A DNA stretch of 64,000 nucleotides from Trachelipus rathkii (taxonomy: Eukaryota > Arthropoda > Malacostraca > Isopoda > Trachelipodidae): assembly GCA_015478945.1 (NCBI GenBank), contig JABUQX010053496.1, positions 1-64,000 of the forward strand, in the 5' to 3' direction. The notes below the pieces were generated by a model. That model was given only the letters and a program-made list of their open reading frames with translations, ran no database searches and was not told where the DNA came from. Positions 52,009-62,861 of this stretch are shown in pieces (positions within the stretch are counted from its first letter, which is position 1; each line of letters opens with the position of its first letter). Both the position numbers and the translations under genes were made by a program.

Positions 52009-52865
52009 CCCCCTTAATAACGTGCCCACCTTATCGTGGTGAGGGGGTTCAGATATCCCTTTTGGATATCTGCGAAGTTGCACGACTTTCCCTCTTTTCA
52101 GTTTTGTTTATTCCCCGCTTTTGTTTTGTCTGTATTTCCCGCTTCTGTTTTCTCGGGTCATTTGCCTCCCATTCCCCCTTACGTATTATGGTACGTACTT
52201 CCTCCCTCTTTTGAGTGGCCCTCCCCTTTTTTCTTCCCTTCACTTGGCCCTTATGGCTTTCCGGTTGTCTGTTCCTGTTTGGGTCCTGGGTCAGTCCACA
52301 CCTCCATTCCCCGCGGATGAGGGTACAGGTTATAAACCGGTCCTTTCCGCCTATGACCGGGCCGCCTATTGTAGGGGTCCCGAGCCTTGGGGTTAACCAC
52401 TGAGGAGGCTGACCTGCACTTGGGTGTATAATCTCGGGCTTCGCGTTCGGGTACCATGTGGTTCTTGGGAGGGGACTTGTCGCGGAGTTTCGGGGGACTT
52501 TCCCGAGGCCACATCCGCTGCCCTCCATAAGGGGTGGGGTTTCGAGCCAGGTAGCGTTGGGTTCTGGCCTTGGGCCTCCTGCAGTGGCCAAGACACTTTC
52601 CCATAGGTATAGTTTCCCCTTCCCTTCTCTCTGGTATATTGTTCTTTATGTCTCATTTGTTTTATTGTTATTGTTGGTTTTTATTGCGGTGGAGAAGTTT
52701 TATTAATAGGAGTTTAATTTATGAATACGCCCTTAATTAAAAATACGATTTTAAAGAAAGGCGGATTCCATCAAAAGTCGGTTCCCCCTACTGGCATTTC
52801 CCAGGCTCCTCCTAGGCCGGGGAAGACCTAAGTAAGGGCTTGGATGCCCTAGTGCGAAATGGTTC
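52009..52865 (+). promoter_or_regulatory. 5' region of the LINE with terminal hairpins
   Basis: The first 65 bases contain two compact hairpins: CACC/GGTG around a TTATCGT loop (about 52027-52042), and AGATATCC (52051-52058) pairing perfectly with GGATATCT (52064-52071) around CTTTT. Full-length LINEs carry an internal promoter here, and some carry a self-cleaving or translation-promoting RNA fold; which applies cannot be seen. Overlapping open frames on both strands at 52049-52706 are considered composition artefacts. Confidence 0.55.
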
Positions 52866-54840
52866 GTGCTGCCTCCACGGCATCATCCAGCGAACCTCCT
52901 TACACCCCAGATTCCAGCTTTATTAGTCAACCCTCCTCATCTTTCTGGTGAGGCTGTGTCGCAATCTGTACCTGCGTTCCCTCATCAATCGCGTCACCAG
53001 AGGAATCGGGCTTCTCCTCACCCGTTGGGCCCGCCTACTCGCTACCATACTCCTCGACCTATTGAACGGTTTCCGTTTTCGTACCCTCCGCTGGGTGCCT
53101 CCACTTTTGACACTTATCCTTTGTATTTTTATCTTAGTTCGCCGACTTCACAACCTCTCACGTCTCGTAGCCATCTCGTCCTCAGTGACGCGTTAGACTA
53201 CGTCCTCAGTTCGACCGATCATCAGGCGACTCCCATGAGAATGGTTCTCTGCCTCGTTCGGTGCCGTCTCTCTCGACAGTCAGAGTAGTTATTGCTTCTC
53301 TTTCATATTTGGGCGATCTAACGGTTGTCTCCACGCCGGACGATGTCGCAATACATCTAAAGGAACAGTGTATGCTCCGGAGGTCCGTTCCGATGATCCT
53401 GAGGCCATTCTAGAACATTTTACAAAGCGACATATTCCGGTCACAAATGTCTACCGGTTCCCTCCTCATAAGGAGACTCCCACTGTGTCCAACCCTCGTC
53501 TTTTTCTCACTTTTAGTGTACGATTCCCTCCAACCAGGGTGAAGATCGGTTTCACCGTCCACTCGGTTCGGCCATACATCCCGCACCCAAGGAGATGTTT
53601 CAAATGTCATAAATTTGGCCATCCTCAAAAATATTGTAGATCTCCGCAGTTCATCTGTCCGAGGTGTGGTGACACTCTCCACACTCCGTGCGAAAACCCG
53701 CCTTGCTGCCCGAATTGCAAGGGTTCTCATCAGGCGTCTTCTGTGCACTGTCCCTCTTTTCTTTTGGAAAGGAGATTCTAGAACAGTGTACCATACACAA
53801 GCTCGATCGCCGTGAGGCCTCTCTTCGCGCTAGGGAGAAACTTTCACACCTGCCTCTCTCCTTTGCCGCTGTGACTAGGCCGGTTGCTGCCGCCCAACCT
53901 TCTCATCGCCCTCGTGCACCTCCTGCGCCTCTACGTACTTCGCAGCTCTCTCGGTCGGATGCTGTACCCACTACTGGGTTGCACATTTTTACTCTGCAAT
54001 CGAACTGCCCCCCGCATTCTCCCGACATGATCCGTACTGTCGCTCATCACAACTCCCCAGTCCTTACCTCCATATCCTATGGTGTGGCTTCGGTTGAAGT
54101 TCATGCCGCTCCCAGGGTTGTGTGCTCTCCAATTTCTGGTTCTCCTGATTTGGAAGCATCCCCTGCGTTACTGCTCGATGATGACTCTCCTTTGCCGCTC
54201 CTGTTTCCCGTAAACGTCCGGCTCCTGTGTCTCCTGGGAAACCGCTGATCTTTCTTCCCCTGGTATTGTGGACTCTCCTGAACGTGTCAGCTCCATCTGC
54301 GAGGCGCCATTAACTCTTTTCACTAATCGGGCGACAGATTCTTAAAAATTCCTCGCCTTCTGCCCATCCGACTGGGTCTCCTGGTGTTTTGCCCCAAACG
54401 TGCCCGTCCGCTCGAAACGCCATGGTGATTTAGAAAGCATTCCGTCTGTTTCGTGCTATCCCAGATAGTTTATCGGGCCTTGCTTCTGCATCCGACCCTC
54501 CAGTTCCTTATTTCAGCGATTCCAAGTCCTACTCTGATATGGCAATGAATGTAACCACCGACTCTACATCTTCTGAGGTTCCCCAACTTGGGATCCAGGT
54601 CCCACCCCCCCTTGTACCTCTTGTGCTCCCTCACGGTGATTCCGAGTCCCCTGTTGTTCGGGGATCCGGAGCCATTGGGGGAGATACCACTGTGTCTTCT
54701 CCTGCTTCTGCTTCGCACTGTCCTTTTCTGGCTGACCCCGCAGGACGTTGAACTTTGTGAGGATGTGCCTCGGGCCTCCTCCCCCGTTCCTGGTCTGGTT
54801 CCTCCTCTTGCATCCCTGATGAGACTCCTTCCATAACGAG
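52866..54840 (+). pseudogene. LINE ORF1 (Gag-like), frameshifted
   Basis: The RNA-binding, nucleic-acid-chaperone protein that packages LINE RNA. It opens with a Pro/Ser/His-rich segment (52866-53288). After frame changes, a frame from 53368 holds a region rich in hydrophobic and basic residues and then three zinc knuckles. The first is C-x2-C-x4-H-x4-C in RCFKCHKFGHPQKYC (frame residues 77-90), the second is at residues 97-108, and the third is CPNCKGSH followed by a distal Cys at 128. Downstream the frame moves again (53688-54248 and beyond) into a Ser/Pro-rich tail. The arrangement matches Gag proteins of Jockey, R1 and I-like elements. At least three frameshifts prevent a single product. 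Confidence 0.8.
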
Positions 54841-55179
54841 TCTTCAGGTGTGATACACCTGTGCCTTCTGCGCCGTCTGGACGAATTGGGAGTTTCCCCT
54901 GTCTCCCCCGTTGAGAGACGTTCTTCTCTGAGACCCTCTGATGTGGAGAATTGGTTTAGCCGTCTTTTGACGGGGTCCGCCTCCGCAGTGGTGGGTGCGG
55001 AACCATTCTGCTAAATCTCAGGATACAACTCCAGTGTCAATTCTCCATGACCTTCCTCTTTCGCCGGGCTATAAGGCGCCCCCACGTGGGCCGTCTAGTG
55101 ACCCGCGCCTTCTATCGACGCGTGCTTCTAAAAAGAAAGCTGAGCCCATCGCATATCAACGCTTGTAACAGACCGCCTT

Positions 55180-55860
55180 GCGGACTGATTCGCTTTCGTC
55201 TTCTTTCTCAATGTCTAAGTTTTCTTCAATGGAACTGCCGTGGTTATTACCCAGACTTCGAAGAGTTGGGTAGACTTATTGATTGCATACTCCAAAGGGC
55301 CATCTGTCCTCCAAGATTGCAACTGCGTAACCGTTGCTTTTCTGCCCGCCGTCCAAATATGGTTGCCGTCTCGCTCCCAAAACGTGGCGCTAATGATAGG
55401 GGTGGTGCGGCGATTTTTGTTCCACGAATCGGTTCCTTTCACCCATATCCCCATTCCAACTCGTTTAACGCGGGTAGTGCCCCGTGGTCACCTCGATCCC
55501 CGTTTACTTTGGTGGCTCTGTCTACCTTGCGCCTAGTTGCATTTACACGAGAGAGGATCTTTTCGGACTGTTTCGTCACCTCTCTTCCGCCCTTGTTGGT
55601 TTTGGGGGACTTCAATATTCGCCACCCTCTGTGGGGTGACTCGGTTTCGTCACCTATTGCGGATTGGCTGTTGGTTGTTTTGCAGGGTTTTCGTTGGGAT
55701 GCCTCAACAGCAGGCTTACCAACTTTCGAAAGTTTTGACACCGTACTTCCTCCTTTGTTGACATCTCCTTATGCTCTCTTCCGTTCATTGTATATTCTGG
55801 TGGGACAGTTCCGCCTTACTTTGTGGGAGTGACCATTACCCTATCTACCTTACACTCTTT
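55180..55860 (+). pseudogene. LINE ORF2: apurinic-type endonuclease domain
   Basis: Nicks target DNA to prime reverse transcription. FLQWNCRGYYPDFEEL (about 55213-55265) contains the Asn of the first metal-binding motif. LVLGDFNIRHPLWGD (about 55594-55640) is the GDFN motif. GSDHYPI (S-D-H at 55828-55836) carries the catalytic Asp-His pair. The first two lie in one frame (55047-55832) and the third in another, so a frameshift falls between 55740 and 55828. The Glu-containing LQE motif expected near 55310 is obscured by local changes. Confidence 0.85.
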
Positions 55861-56489
55861 GCCCTGATCGTCCTCCAACGCCTTTATACCAGCTGGCGTT
55901 ATTACAGGCCTGATTGGTCGTCCTCCTTTCTCACTGCAATTTATGTCCCCTGCCTTCCGGCCACTGAAGTCTTTCCTTCCCCTGCGGATGCGTTCACATA
56001 TTTTGCGGATGTTGTTCTGGAGGCGGCGAAGGCCCATATCCCCCGCTCTTCTGCATGTCGTCGTTCTGCTACACCGTGGTGAAACGCAGATTGCACTATG
56101 TCCAATCGTTCTAAACGCTCTATCGCTCATACAAGAAAACACCTACACAGTCTGCGTTAATCCTCTTTAAGGCCGCTGCTGCTCGATTTCGTTGTCTAAA
56201 CAGGAGGACCAGGAAACAGTATTTTCGAACTTACGTTTCCACGGTCAAATCTTCAACGCCATTGTCGTCGGTGTGTGGTGTTGTGCGCAAAATTTCTTGC
56301 AAGCACTACAGGGAGCCTCCTACGGTCATCAGCTATGGCCCGCACCCGTGTGACATCATTTCCACCCCGGGCATGGTTGCTACTTGTTGCAGCGATTCTC
56401 GGTACCGGGAACCTTTCCGATTGATCCGTGACCGCACTCAATTCCCGGACTTTTCTGTTCCTCCTGGTGAGGATCCTTCTTACAATGGA

Positions 56490-57780
56490 TGTTCATGAGG
56501 GCGGAATTTCAGGAGGCTCTTCGCCTTTGTAAGGATGGAGCGCCTGGCCTGAGGTAATCTCCTAAAAACCAAATGTTACGTCATCTCCATGCGACTGCAT
56601 CAGCATTTCTCCTCTCTATATATCATCGAGTCTGGGTGGAAGGGGTCTTTCCTCCCCCTGTTTGACTGACAGTGTATACCAAACCTATTTCCAAACTTTG
56701 TAAGGACCCTTCAATCGCGGACAACCCAACGTCCCATTTTTCTAACTTGTCACACCTGTAAGTGATGGAAAGTATGGTGGCTATTGTCTTCTCCCGACGT
56801 TGGAGGGCCTTCGTGCTTTTTCCGCCATCAGTTTGGGTTTAGGAATCATCGATTCACACAGGAACTCTTCTCCGGTTTGACCACGATATCCGTGAGGCTT
56901 TCTCCTCTATAAAATGGTCCTAGCTGTTTTTTTCGATCTCGAGAAGGGCTTATGATTCCACATGGGGAATGGGAGTTCTCCATACCTGGCACTCGCTGGG
57001 CCTTAGGGGCAGCTTCCCCTTTTCCTTCAGTCTCTTATGTCGGGTCGATCTTTCCAGGTTCGCTGTGGTACCCTGTCTCGTTATTTTGACATGGTCGAGG
57101 GGGTGCCGCAAGGAAAAGTTTGCTCAGCGTTCTGCTTTTCGCTGTGTTTCAATGGTGTCATTGCTAGCAATCCCATCTTCCGTTCGGTGCTCTTTAATAT
57201 GTGGACGACCTGGTGTTGTATGTTTCGGGAGTGAAACTTTCAATGCATGGGAACGTCAGCTGCAGCCGGCTGCATGGGGTGACTTCGTGAGTGATTTCAC
57301 CGGGGTTTTATTTTTTCCCGTAACTAAGACGAAGACGCGCTGCTTTTCCGTAGGGGTGGGTAAAGCGATCGTAGGGGGTGATTTATCTCCCTTGCTGACC
57401 TTGTATGACTCCCCCATCCGCCCTGTGTCGGAGGTGAGGTTCTTTGGTCTGTTTTTGGATGCTCGCCTGACTTATCTCCCTCATATTCCCAATTTAAAAC
57501 TTAACTGCCGCCGCTCATTGGACCTCTTACGGCCACTTACGTCTACATCTTGGGTGCTTGATCGTAAAGGTCATGCCTTGTCTGCTTGATCATGTTGTCA
57601 GATCAAAAGTGGATTATGCGTGTGCGGGATTATATGGCCAGACTCTCCTGGCGTACTTACGCCTTCTTCGACCCGATTACAGAATGAGGGTCTGCGGATA
57701 TCACTTGGGGCGTTTTCGTTCTTCGCCAAAGGAGAGTTTGGAGGTGGAGGCTGGGGTGATGCCCCTGTCTTAACGGAAGA
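56490..57780 (+). pseudogene. LINE ORF2: reverse transcriptase domain
   Basis: Copies element RNA into DNA at the nick. Motif A reads FFDLEK at 56929-56946, and the following AYD is recovered only after skipping one extra G. Motif B reads MVEGVPQG, with VPQG at about 57103-57114. The catalytic motif C is YVDDLVLY, with YVDD at 57198-57209. Each lies in a different frame from its neighbour. Thumb-like sequence follows: VRSKVDYACAGLYG near 57600, and a GAF-SSP-ESL block with EAGVMPL ending near 57770, typical of Jockey and I-like elements. All catalytic residues seen are intact; the frame is not. Confidence 0.85.
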
Positions 57781-58079
57781 ATATCTCAGGTGCTCCTTGT
57801 TTCTCCGTCTACAAATCCCCAGCATTGGCTTTAACTCCTCTCATCGCTGAGGTTCCCCGTAGCCCTGCCTATTGGCCGTTTGCCTGAGTGTTGTGGCGTC
57901 TGTCTCCGTTTTCTCCGCTCTCCTGTGCGGGCTGTTTGCAATTTTGAACTACGATGATGTCCTGCCTTTATGGTTGTATCCGCCTCCTGTGGTGTGCATG
58001 AGGTTGTCCGCCTTATTAAAATCCGGGGACCACCCGTCTCTGCCTGAAGGCGCTTCCTTTCTGTCTCAGCTGGCTCTCC

Positions 58080-58480
58080 ATGGGAGCTCTGTGAGCATCT
58101 ACCCCGACGGATCAAGGCGGGAGGGTGGGTGTGGGTGCATCGGCGGTCTTTCCAGACCTTTACTGGTGTCCCACACTTCTCCCTTCTGACGCGTCCCGTC
58201 CTTTACCCGGAGTTAGTTGCAATAACTTTAGCTATTAAATAGGATTCTGGCACTAGATCTGCTTGACACGTATACGATTTTTTTCTGATCGCAGAGTGCT
58301 CTTCTTGCACTAAAAAATCGACGACCAGACATCCTTTGGTTTTCTATCATCCAAAGGTTTCTATGGTTATGCTGCATGCTAGACACAAGTGTTTTTCGTT
58401 TTGCTGGTTCCCATCTCACGTGGGTATCCTGGGTAACGATATTGGCTGACAAAGCGGCCTATCGTGCCGCCACCTGCAAA
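58080..58480 (+). pseudogene. LINE ORF2: RNase H domain
   Basis: Type I RNase H fold that degrades the RNA strand. IYPDGSRREGG, with Asp at 58105-58107, gives the first catalytic residue. LYPELVAITLAI (about 58200-58236) gives the catalytic Glu. FSD, then QSALLALK one base out of frame (about 58278-58315), gives the third acidic site. WFPSHVGILGND followed by LADKA (58405-58456) matches the last block, with one extra A at 58441 shifting the frame. An apparent stop at 58177-58189 results from another shift. Confidence 0.85.
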
Positions 58481-58649
58481 ATTACCTGTCGACGATACTT
58501 ACCTGTGGCCATCTTGCCGGAACACCCTTTCCAGCTGCTGATTTCTGCTCCCGTCTCAAACGGGGCTTCCTCGCTTGTTGGCAGGAGTGTTGGTCGGAAG
58601 ATCATCGTGGTGCTAAACTGCGTAGCGTAAGGCCTCTCCTGGAGTGTTG

Positions 58650-58900
58650 GCCATCGTCTTTTCGCCGGAGTCGGCACCAGGAGGTGGTCCTGGCCTCGTT
58701 TGCGAATTGGCCATACTAATGTCACTCACAGCTATCTTTTATGGCAAGGGAGCATCCCCCTTTATGTCCTTTCTGGCCGTTCCCAGTGTCTACTTTCGGT
58801 ACGCCATCTTCTCGTGGATTGTGTGGCTCTTGCAGCTTCCAGAGACCGGCTTTTCCCCTTGTTACACACCATACCTGTCCAATTCCCGCCTCTCATATAT
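58650..58900 (+). pseudogene. LINE ORF2 C-terminal region with CCHC-type motif
   Basis: RIGHTNVTHSYLLWQG (about 58702-58750) is the block that precedes the terminal zinc knuckle in Jockey and I-like proteins. After one frame change, PLCPFC and RHLLVDC (about 58757-58834) supply the Cys, Cys, His and Cys positions. The end of the frame lies before the poly(A) tail. Confidence 0.7.
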
Positions 58901-59096
58901 ATTGTCTGAATCACTCATTTTTCCACAGTGACGGCGATTTTTTTGGCTGTCCTTCGGGAACTGACTCTGCTCTATTAGATTTAATTCCTGAATTCCCGTT
59001 TTCATGCGTTCAGTTTAGGAGTTACCCCTGTAGTCGGTTTTCTGACTCAGTATCGCCGCTTTTTGTGCGCAGGTGGTGGCTCCTGTACACTCACTC

Positions 59097-59122
59097 AAAA
59101 AAAAAAAAAAAAAAAAAAAAAA
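59097..59122 (+). other. poly(A) tail of the LINE
   Basis: 26 consecutive A residues, directly abutting the right target-site duplication. The last two may equally belong to the duplication. Confidence 0.9.
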
Positions 59123-59134
59123 TACCACTGTCTA
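59121..59134. repeat. right target-site duplication of the 7.1-kb LINE
   Basis: Exact copy of 51995-52008. Confidence 0.9.
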
Positions 59135-60599
59135 GGGATAACTAAATGTGCTGGAAATTCTTTGCCTATCCCATGGTAAATACGTTATTGTCCATTCATC
59201 CAGTTACTCCATATTTTCAAACAATTCAATCCAGTTAGTTTTTTTGGACTTTTTGGTTTTTCAAAATATATATTTTGAAATCCATAAAAACTTTAATAAT
59301 AAAAGATTTACTAAACTGCTTTTGTGAATCGATTTTGACACTTAGATAACTACCATAAATGAAAATTATATTTTACAACTAAGGGCCCATTCAGTATTAA
59401 TTTGGTGTTACTAAACCAGTGGTCACAGAACACTAGGGCATTACCTCAAAATATATAGCTATGTGTACAACTATACTGCCACTTGACTTGAAGGTAAGAG
59501 AAAGCAAACTAATTGCTTTAAAATTATTGCATATGGTATACAAATATTTTTCTTAAATTCCACAAAAACTGGAATATACAATTAAAAATAGTTCATTGTT
59601 CCATTTCTAATGAAGCTACAATCATCCAAACTGAAAAGTATGTGTTATACAGTTATACTTGATGAATCAACTTTAAAAATAAAACACAAAATTAACAAAA
59701 TAATCAAAGGAAAAATAAACTGCGTGAAATATGATAATAATAATAACAGACAAAATTAATAATCTCAATAGGGAACAAGAATTTTATTTAAAACCTTTTC
59801 AATTCAGGTTTTGAAGAAATGGTTTCAATTTTAATGCAATATCAAAGAAAAGATAATTTGATGCTTATAAATTTATGAGAGTGGAAAATTCTTGTTGGCA
59901 ATGAGAGGTTTTGCAGATGGCTGCTGCATTTTTTTACTTGATGTGTAGGTTTGAAAGACTGCCGATCTTGATAACTAAAAAACTGATTATCTTCTTTGTT
60001 CTGAAATTTAATGCGCTGGAGAGAAGGTCAAGAACTTGTACTTCTGCAAGTGCTCCAAACATTTCTGACACATTGGTAATTTACGGTGAACACTACCCAA
60101 CTAATAGTATGTGAATCAAGCTTTCTAAAATCGGAGAAACACTTCCCGAGTTTGGTAAGATATCCTATAATTGAAATCCTTGATGTCACGTAAAGAAATA
60201 TCTTCACAATCTCCCAAAACACAGTTAACTATGGAAAGAAAGCTTTCTTGTTTTTGTTATATTTTGTGGGTCCAATACAGAAACTTAGATCAAAATTACA
60301 TTGATATTTTATATATCTTGATTGCCCAAAGTTCATAAAATAACCATATGATATTTTTTTTGGTGTCTGTCAAAGTTGTAACTAAATTGTGAATTTGCTC
60401 ATATAGGTACAGCTTATAGCTGAGAGACTCTAGCGTCTTCTCTGTTATAAATACTTGACAAAATATTACTGAAACAGGAATTTTTCCAGTTGATAAGAAG
60501 CTTGCAAAAATGTAAAATGATGAAGAAGTTAACTTTCAAAAGGGAGCTTGTGGGCGAGCTCTTTAAATGACCTTTCAATACTGTCCTACAGACTCAAAA
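59135..60599. other. AT-rich stretch, no firm feature
   Basis: Open frames at 59911-60114 (+) and 60028-60222 (-) are not recognised. The minus strand between about 59750 and 60600 reads somewhat protein-like across several frames and may be an old transposase, but no catalytic motif is convincing. Confidence 0.4.
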
Positions 60600-60704
60600 G
60601 TCATCTTAGATGATGTAAAGATTTTGTCCTGTATGGAATGAACTGAGAAGTAACCAGGGAGCTGAATTATCAAATGAATTTGAATTTGGCTACCTATTAG
60701 TCAT

Positions 60705-60773
<69 letters not shown>

Positions 60774-61000
60774 TTTCATTGTTCTATTTTAAAGAAATAC
60801 ATTTGTTTTCATATATTTGACATAGAGTTTCATATGTATTATTTAAGAATCGGATCTTATCTTGTCAACCACAAGTGCAAAATCATTATGGCATTAGTAA
60901 ATAGTAACTTATATACTGTGTAATAAAGTTTATAAAATCTATTATTAATCAGTTTTTTTTCAAAATTACAAAAATATAGCAAAATATACGAAGTGAGTTT
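60600..61000. repeat. direct repeat, copy 1
   Basis: Matches 61835-62405. Shared blocks include AACTGAGAAGTAACCAGGGA (60648-60667) and CCACAAGTGCAAAATCATTA near 60869. A (TAA)n array is embedded in this copy only. Confidence 0.8.
60708..60770. repeat. (TAA)n microsatellite
   Basis: About 21 perfect units inside direct-repeat copy 1. It is absent or collapsed in copy 2. Confidence 0.95.
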
Positions 61001-61834
61001 TGTTAGGTTGTTTTTCGTTTTTTTGTTTCGCAGCCCTGATTTGAATAAACAAACGGTAACTAGTTAATTTACCTATTATTGTTCAATTGGATTTCTTCTC
61101 TCTGATTTGTTCTTTTAATTTGTTCTCTTCCCTTCTTGTGGTAGTTTCTATTATTCACCTTTGTCTAGGCACCCAAATGCTTCAGTTGCCAATCTTACTC
61201 AGTTTGTTAGTAGCACTACTTTGATTTTTTAATAGAACAGTTGTGTTACACTAACCAGGCCACCACATGGGTTCAACCCACAAATCTGTTATTAAATAAA
61301 CAACATTCCGTCCACGTCATGAACAGAACAGTCGGTAAGCTTACTCCGTGTATGCATATTACTAGGTTAGCACAACAGGATTATTGTTACCTGCAGTATA
61401 TTTACTCTATGCAAGATAATCCAAGTTAGAAAGCTACTGCACCCTAAAGAACTCTGATGTGACATTTTTTAGTTTCACCACAAGTTTGGAGTCTTATTTC
61501 TTATAGAAAATATTATCGAAAACATTGTCTTTTAAATTTATTTATTATAATTTTATTTAATGTCTCTCTATAAACATATGACTATTTCCAGAACACAGAT
61601 CAGTTTGTGTATATCTAGAAAGAAAAAACTACGTATTAACCTAATTAGCTGTGCATTTTCAATTAAACTTAAAATATACTAAAAAATTAACACCGGCATC
61701 AGTAATCTTACAGATCTTTCTCTCTCTCAAAAAAAAAAAAAAAGATACATTCCTAATTAATTTCTAACAAATATATTGCCGGTAAGCAGTGTTCGCAAAA
61801 AAACTTTTTTTTTAATGTATAAATTTTTTGTCTT
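61001..61834. other. spacer between direct repeats
   Basis: AT-rich with a poly-A run near 61730. The 62-codon open frame at 61241-61429 (+) is not recognised. Confidence 0.4.
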
Positions 61835-62405
61835 TAGTGGTATAAACTGAGAAACAACCAGGGACCTGAAATGGCGTTGAGGCATATTATGAAATAAATA
61901 AATTTTAATTTGATTACCCTATTAGTTGTTATATATTAATAAAAAGGAATAAATGTGTTCATTTTTTTTTACATCTAACACCGCCACTCACGGGCAGAGC
62001 CTTGTTCGAGGAGTGGGTGGTGTACTCATTTTTACATCCGAGTAAGACGAGAGAACAGCTCACATTCTCTCAATCGACCAGTTGCGAACCTAGGTGTCTC
62101 GCTTTGTTGGGCGAGTGCCCTTCCATTAAGCTACCGGACGCTGAAGAGTCAAGCATTTTATGGGTGTTTCCAACCCAATACGGTTTTTTAACAAGTTCTC
62201 TTTACAGACCAAACGAAATAGAGTTGGATTTAGAGTTTCTGATATTATGTTTTAGTACATTAAAGAACCGGATTTCATATCTCGGCAACCACAAGTGCAA
62301 CATCATTATGGTAATACTATATAATAAGGTGTATATTTATTAAATTCTATTATTAATCCGATTTTTTTTATCAGTTAAAAAATATAGCAAAATATAACTG
62401 GTGTA
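61835..62405. repeat. direct repeat, copy 2, split by a SINE
   Basis: Repeats copy 1 on both sides of an extra segment of roughly 200-250 bases. The left part has AAACTGAGAAACAACCAGGG (61846-61865). The right part has CCACAAGTGCAACATCATTA (about 62288-62307) and the shared CTATTATTAATC-GATTTTTTT end. Confidence 0.8.
61963..62140 (-). mobile_element. tRNA-derived SINE
   Basis: On the minus strand it begins GTCCGGTAGCTTAATGGAAG at about 62139. TAGCTTAATGG (62123-62133) fits a Pol III A box, and GGTTCGCAACTGG (62078-62090) is close to a B box, about 33 bases downstream, the spacing found in tRNA genes. A non-tRNA body follows, and the element ends in a run of A (T run on the + strand near 61963-61970). 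The cloverleaf is degenerate, so this is a SINE rather than a working tRNA. It interrupts copy 2 of the local direct repeat. A clear target-site duplication was not found. Confidence 0.75.
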
Positions 62406-62765
62406 TTTTTAATTCAAAATCTACCATAAAGCATTGCAGAACAGTCAACAAAACTTTGACTTTGCAATTAATGTTGCTTATCTAAAGGCATTTTAATAAT
62501 AATAGTAATTTATGTCCATCCAATTTATAATTGATTTCTGGGGGATTGTATTTTACATTAGAGAAAAGTTCAGGGGTGGGGAGGGTATTCTTATATGTGG
62601 GGCTAGAATTTTGTACTTGACCGATTTGCTTTCTACTCAATAATTTTAGTTACCCCTCTTTACTAGAGTTGTTTCTTATGCTTAATAAGAGTCCTGATTA
62701 TATAGTAAATACTATTCGTAACTTAAAAAATAAAATTGCTTATACACTAAATTGTATAATTTTAG
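62406..62765. other. non-coding stretch before a candidate exon
   Basis: AT-rich and ends in a weak polypyrimidine tract with attttag. No other feature was seen. Confidence 0.45.
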
Positions 62766-62861
62766 GTTCTTCGAGAATTGATTGAAATGAGTGTTGAAGA
62801 ATTTAAAGTACAAAAACAGCTGGCATTGAATAATGTTCAACTTCGTTCTACTTTGGCTCAG
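62766..62861 (+). CDS. candidate 96-nt exon of an unidentified gene
   Basis: Flanked by an acceptor (taattttag) and a donor (gtttgtg); phase 0 at both ends, 32 codons. The translation begins VLRELIEMSVEEFKVQKQ and continues ALNNVQLRSTLAQ. It is strongly helical with regularly spaced Leu, Val and Ile, suggesting a coiled coil or helical bundle. Base composition and codon use are like those of the Sos exons. I do not recognise the family. It could be a separate + strand gene downstream of Sos. Confidence 0.5.

Larger units (their letters stand above)
52009..59122 (+). mobile_element. 7.1-kb full-length non-LTR retrotransposon with RNase H
   Basis: Bounded by a 14-bp target-site duplication and ending in a 26-base poly(A) tail, so it inserted by target-primed reverse transcription without 5' truncation. 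Domain order is a 5' region, ORF1 with three zinc knuckles (53596-53751), apurinic-type endonuclease (55213-55850), reverse transcriptase (about 56500-57780), RNase H (about 58085-58480), and a C-terminal zinc-knuckle region (about 58650-58860). The RNase H separates it from true Jockey and points to the I-like group. The family was not named. It is richer in G and C than its surroundings. Many single-base frameshifts and a few stops break both frames, although motif residues are largely preserved. Confidence 0.92.

Noticed and set aside
52049..52656. Several long overlapping open frames on both strands at the 5' end of the LINE
   Set aside because: They fall in the GC-rich 5' region, overlap on opposite strands, and lack motifs; composition explains them.
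59750..60600. Minus-strand reading resembling parts of a P-element/THAP9-like transposase
   Set aside because: Similarity is spread over several frames, and no catalytic residue or zinc-finger motif can be pointed to.
62066..62140. tRNA gene
   Set aside because: The B box and stems deviate and a poly(A)-tailed body follows, so a SINE fits better.
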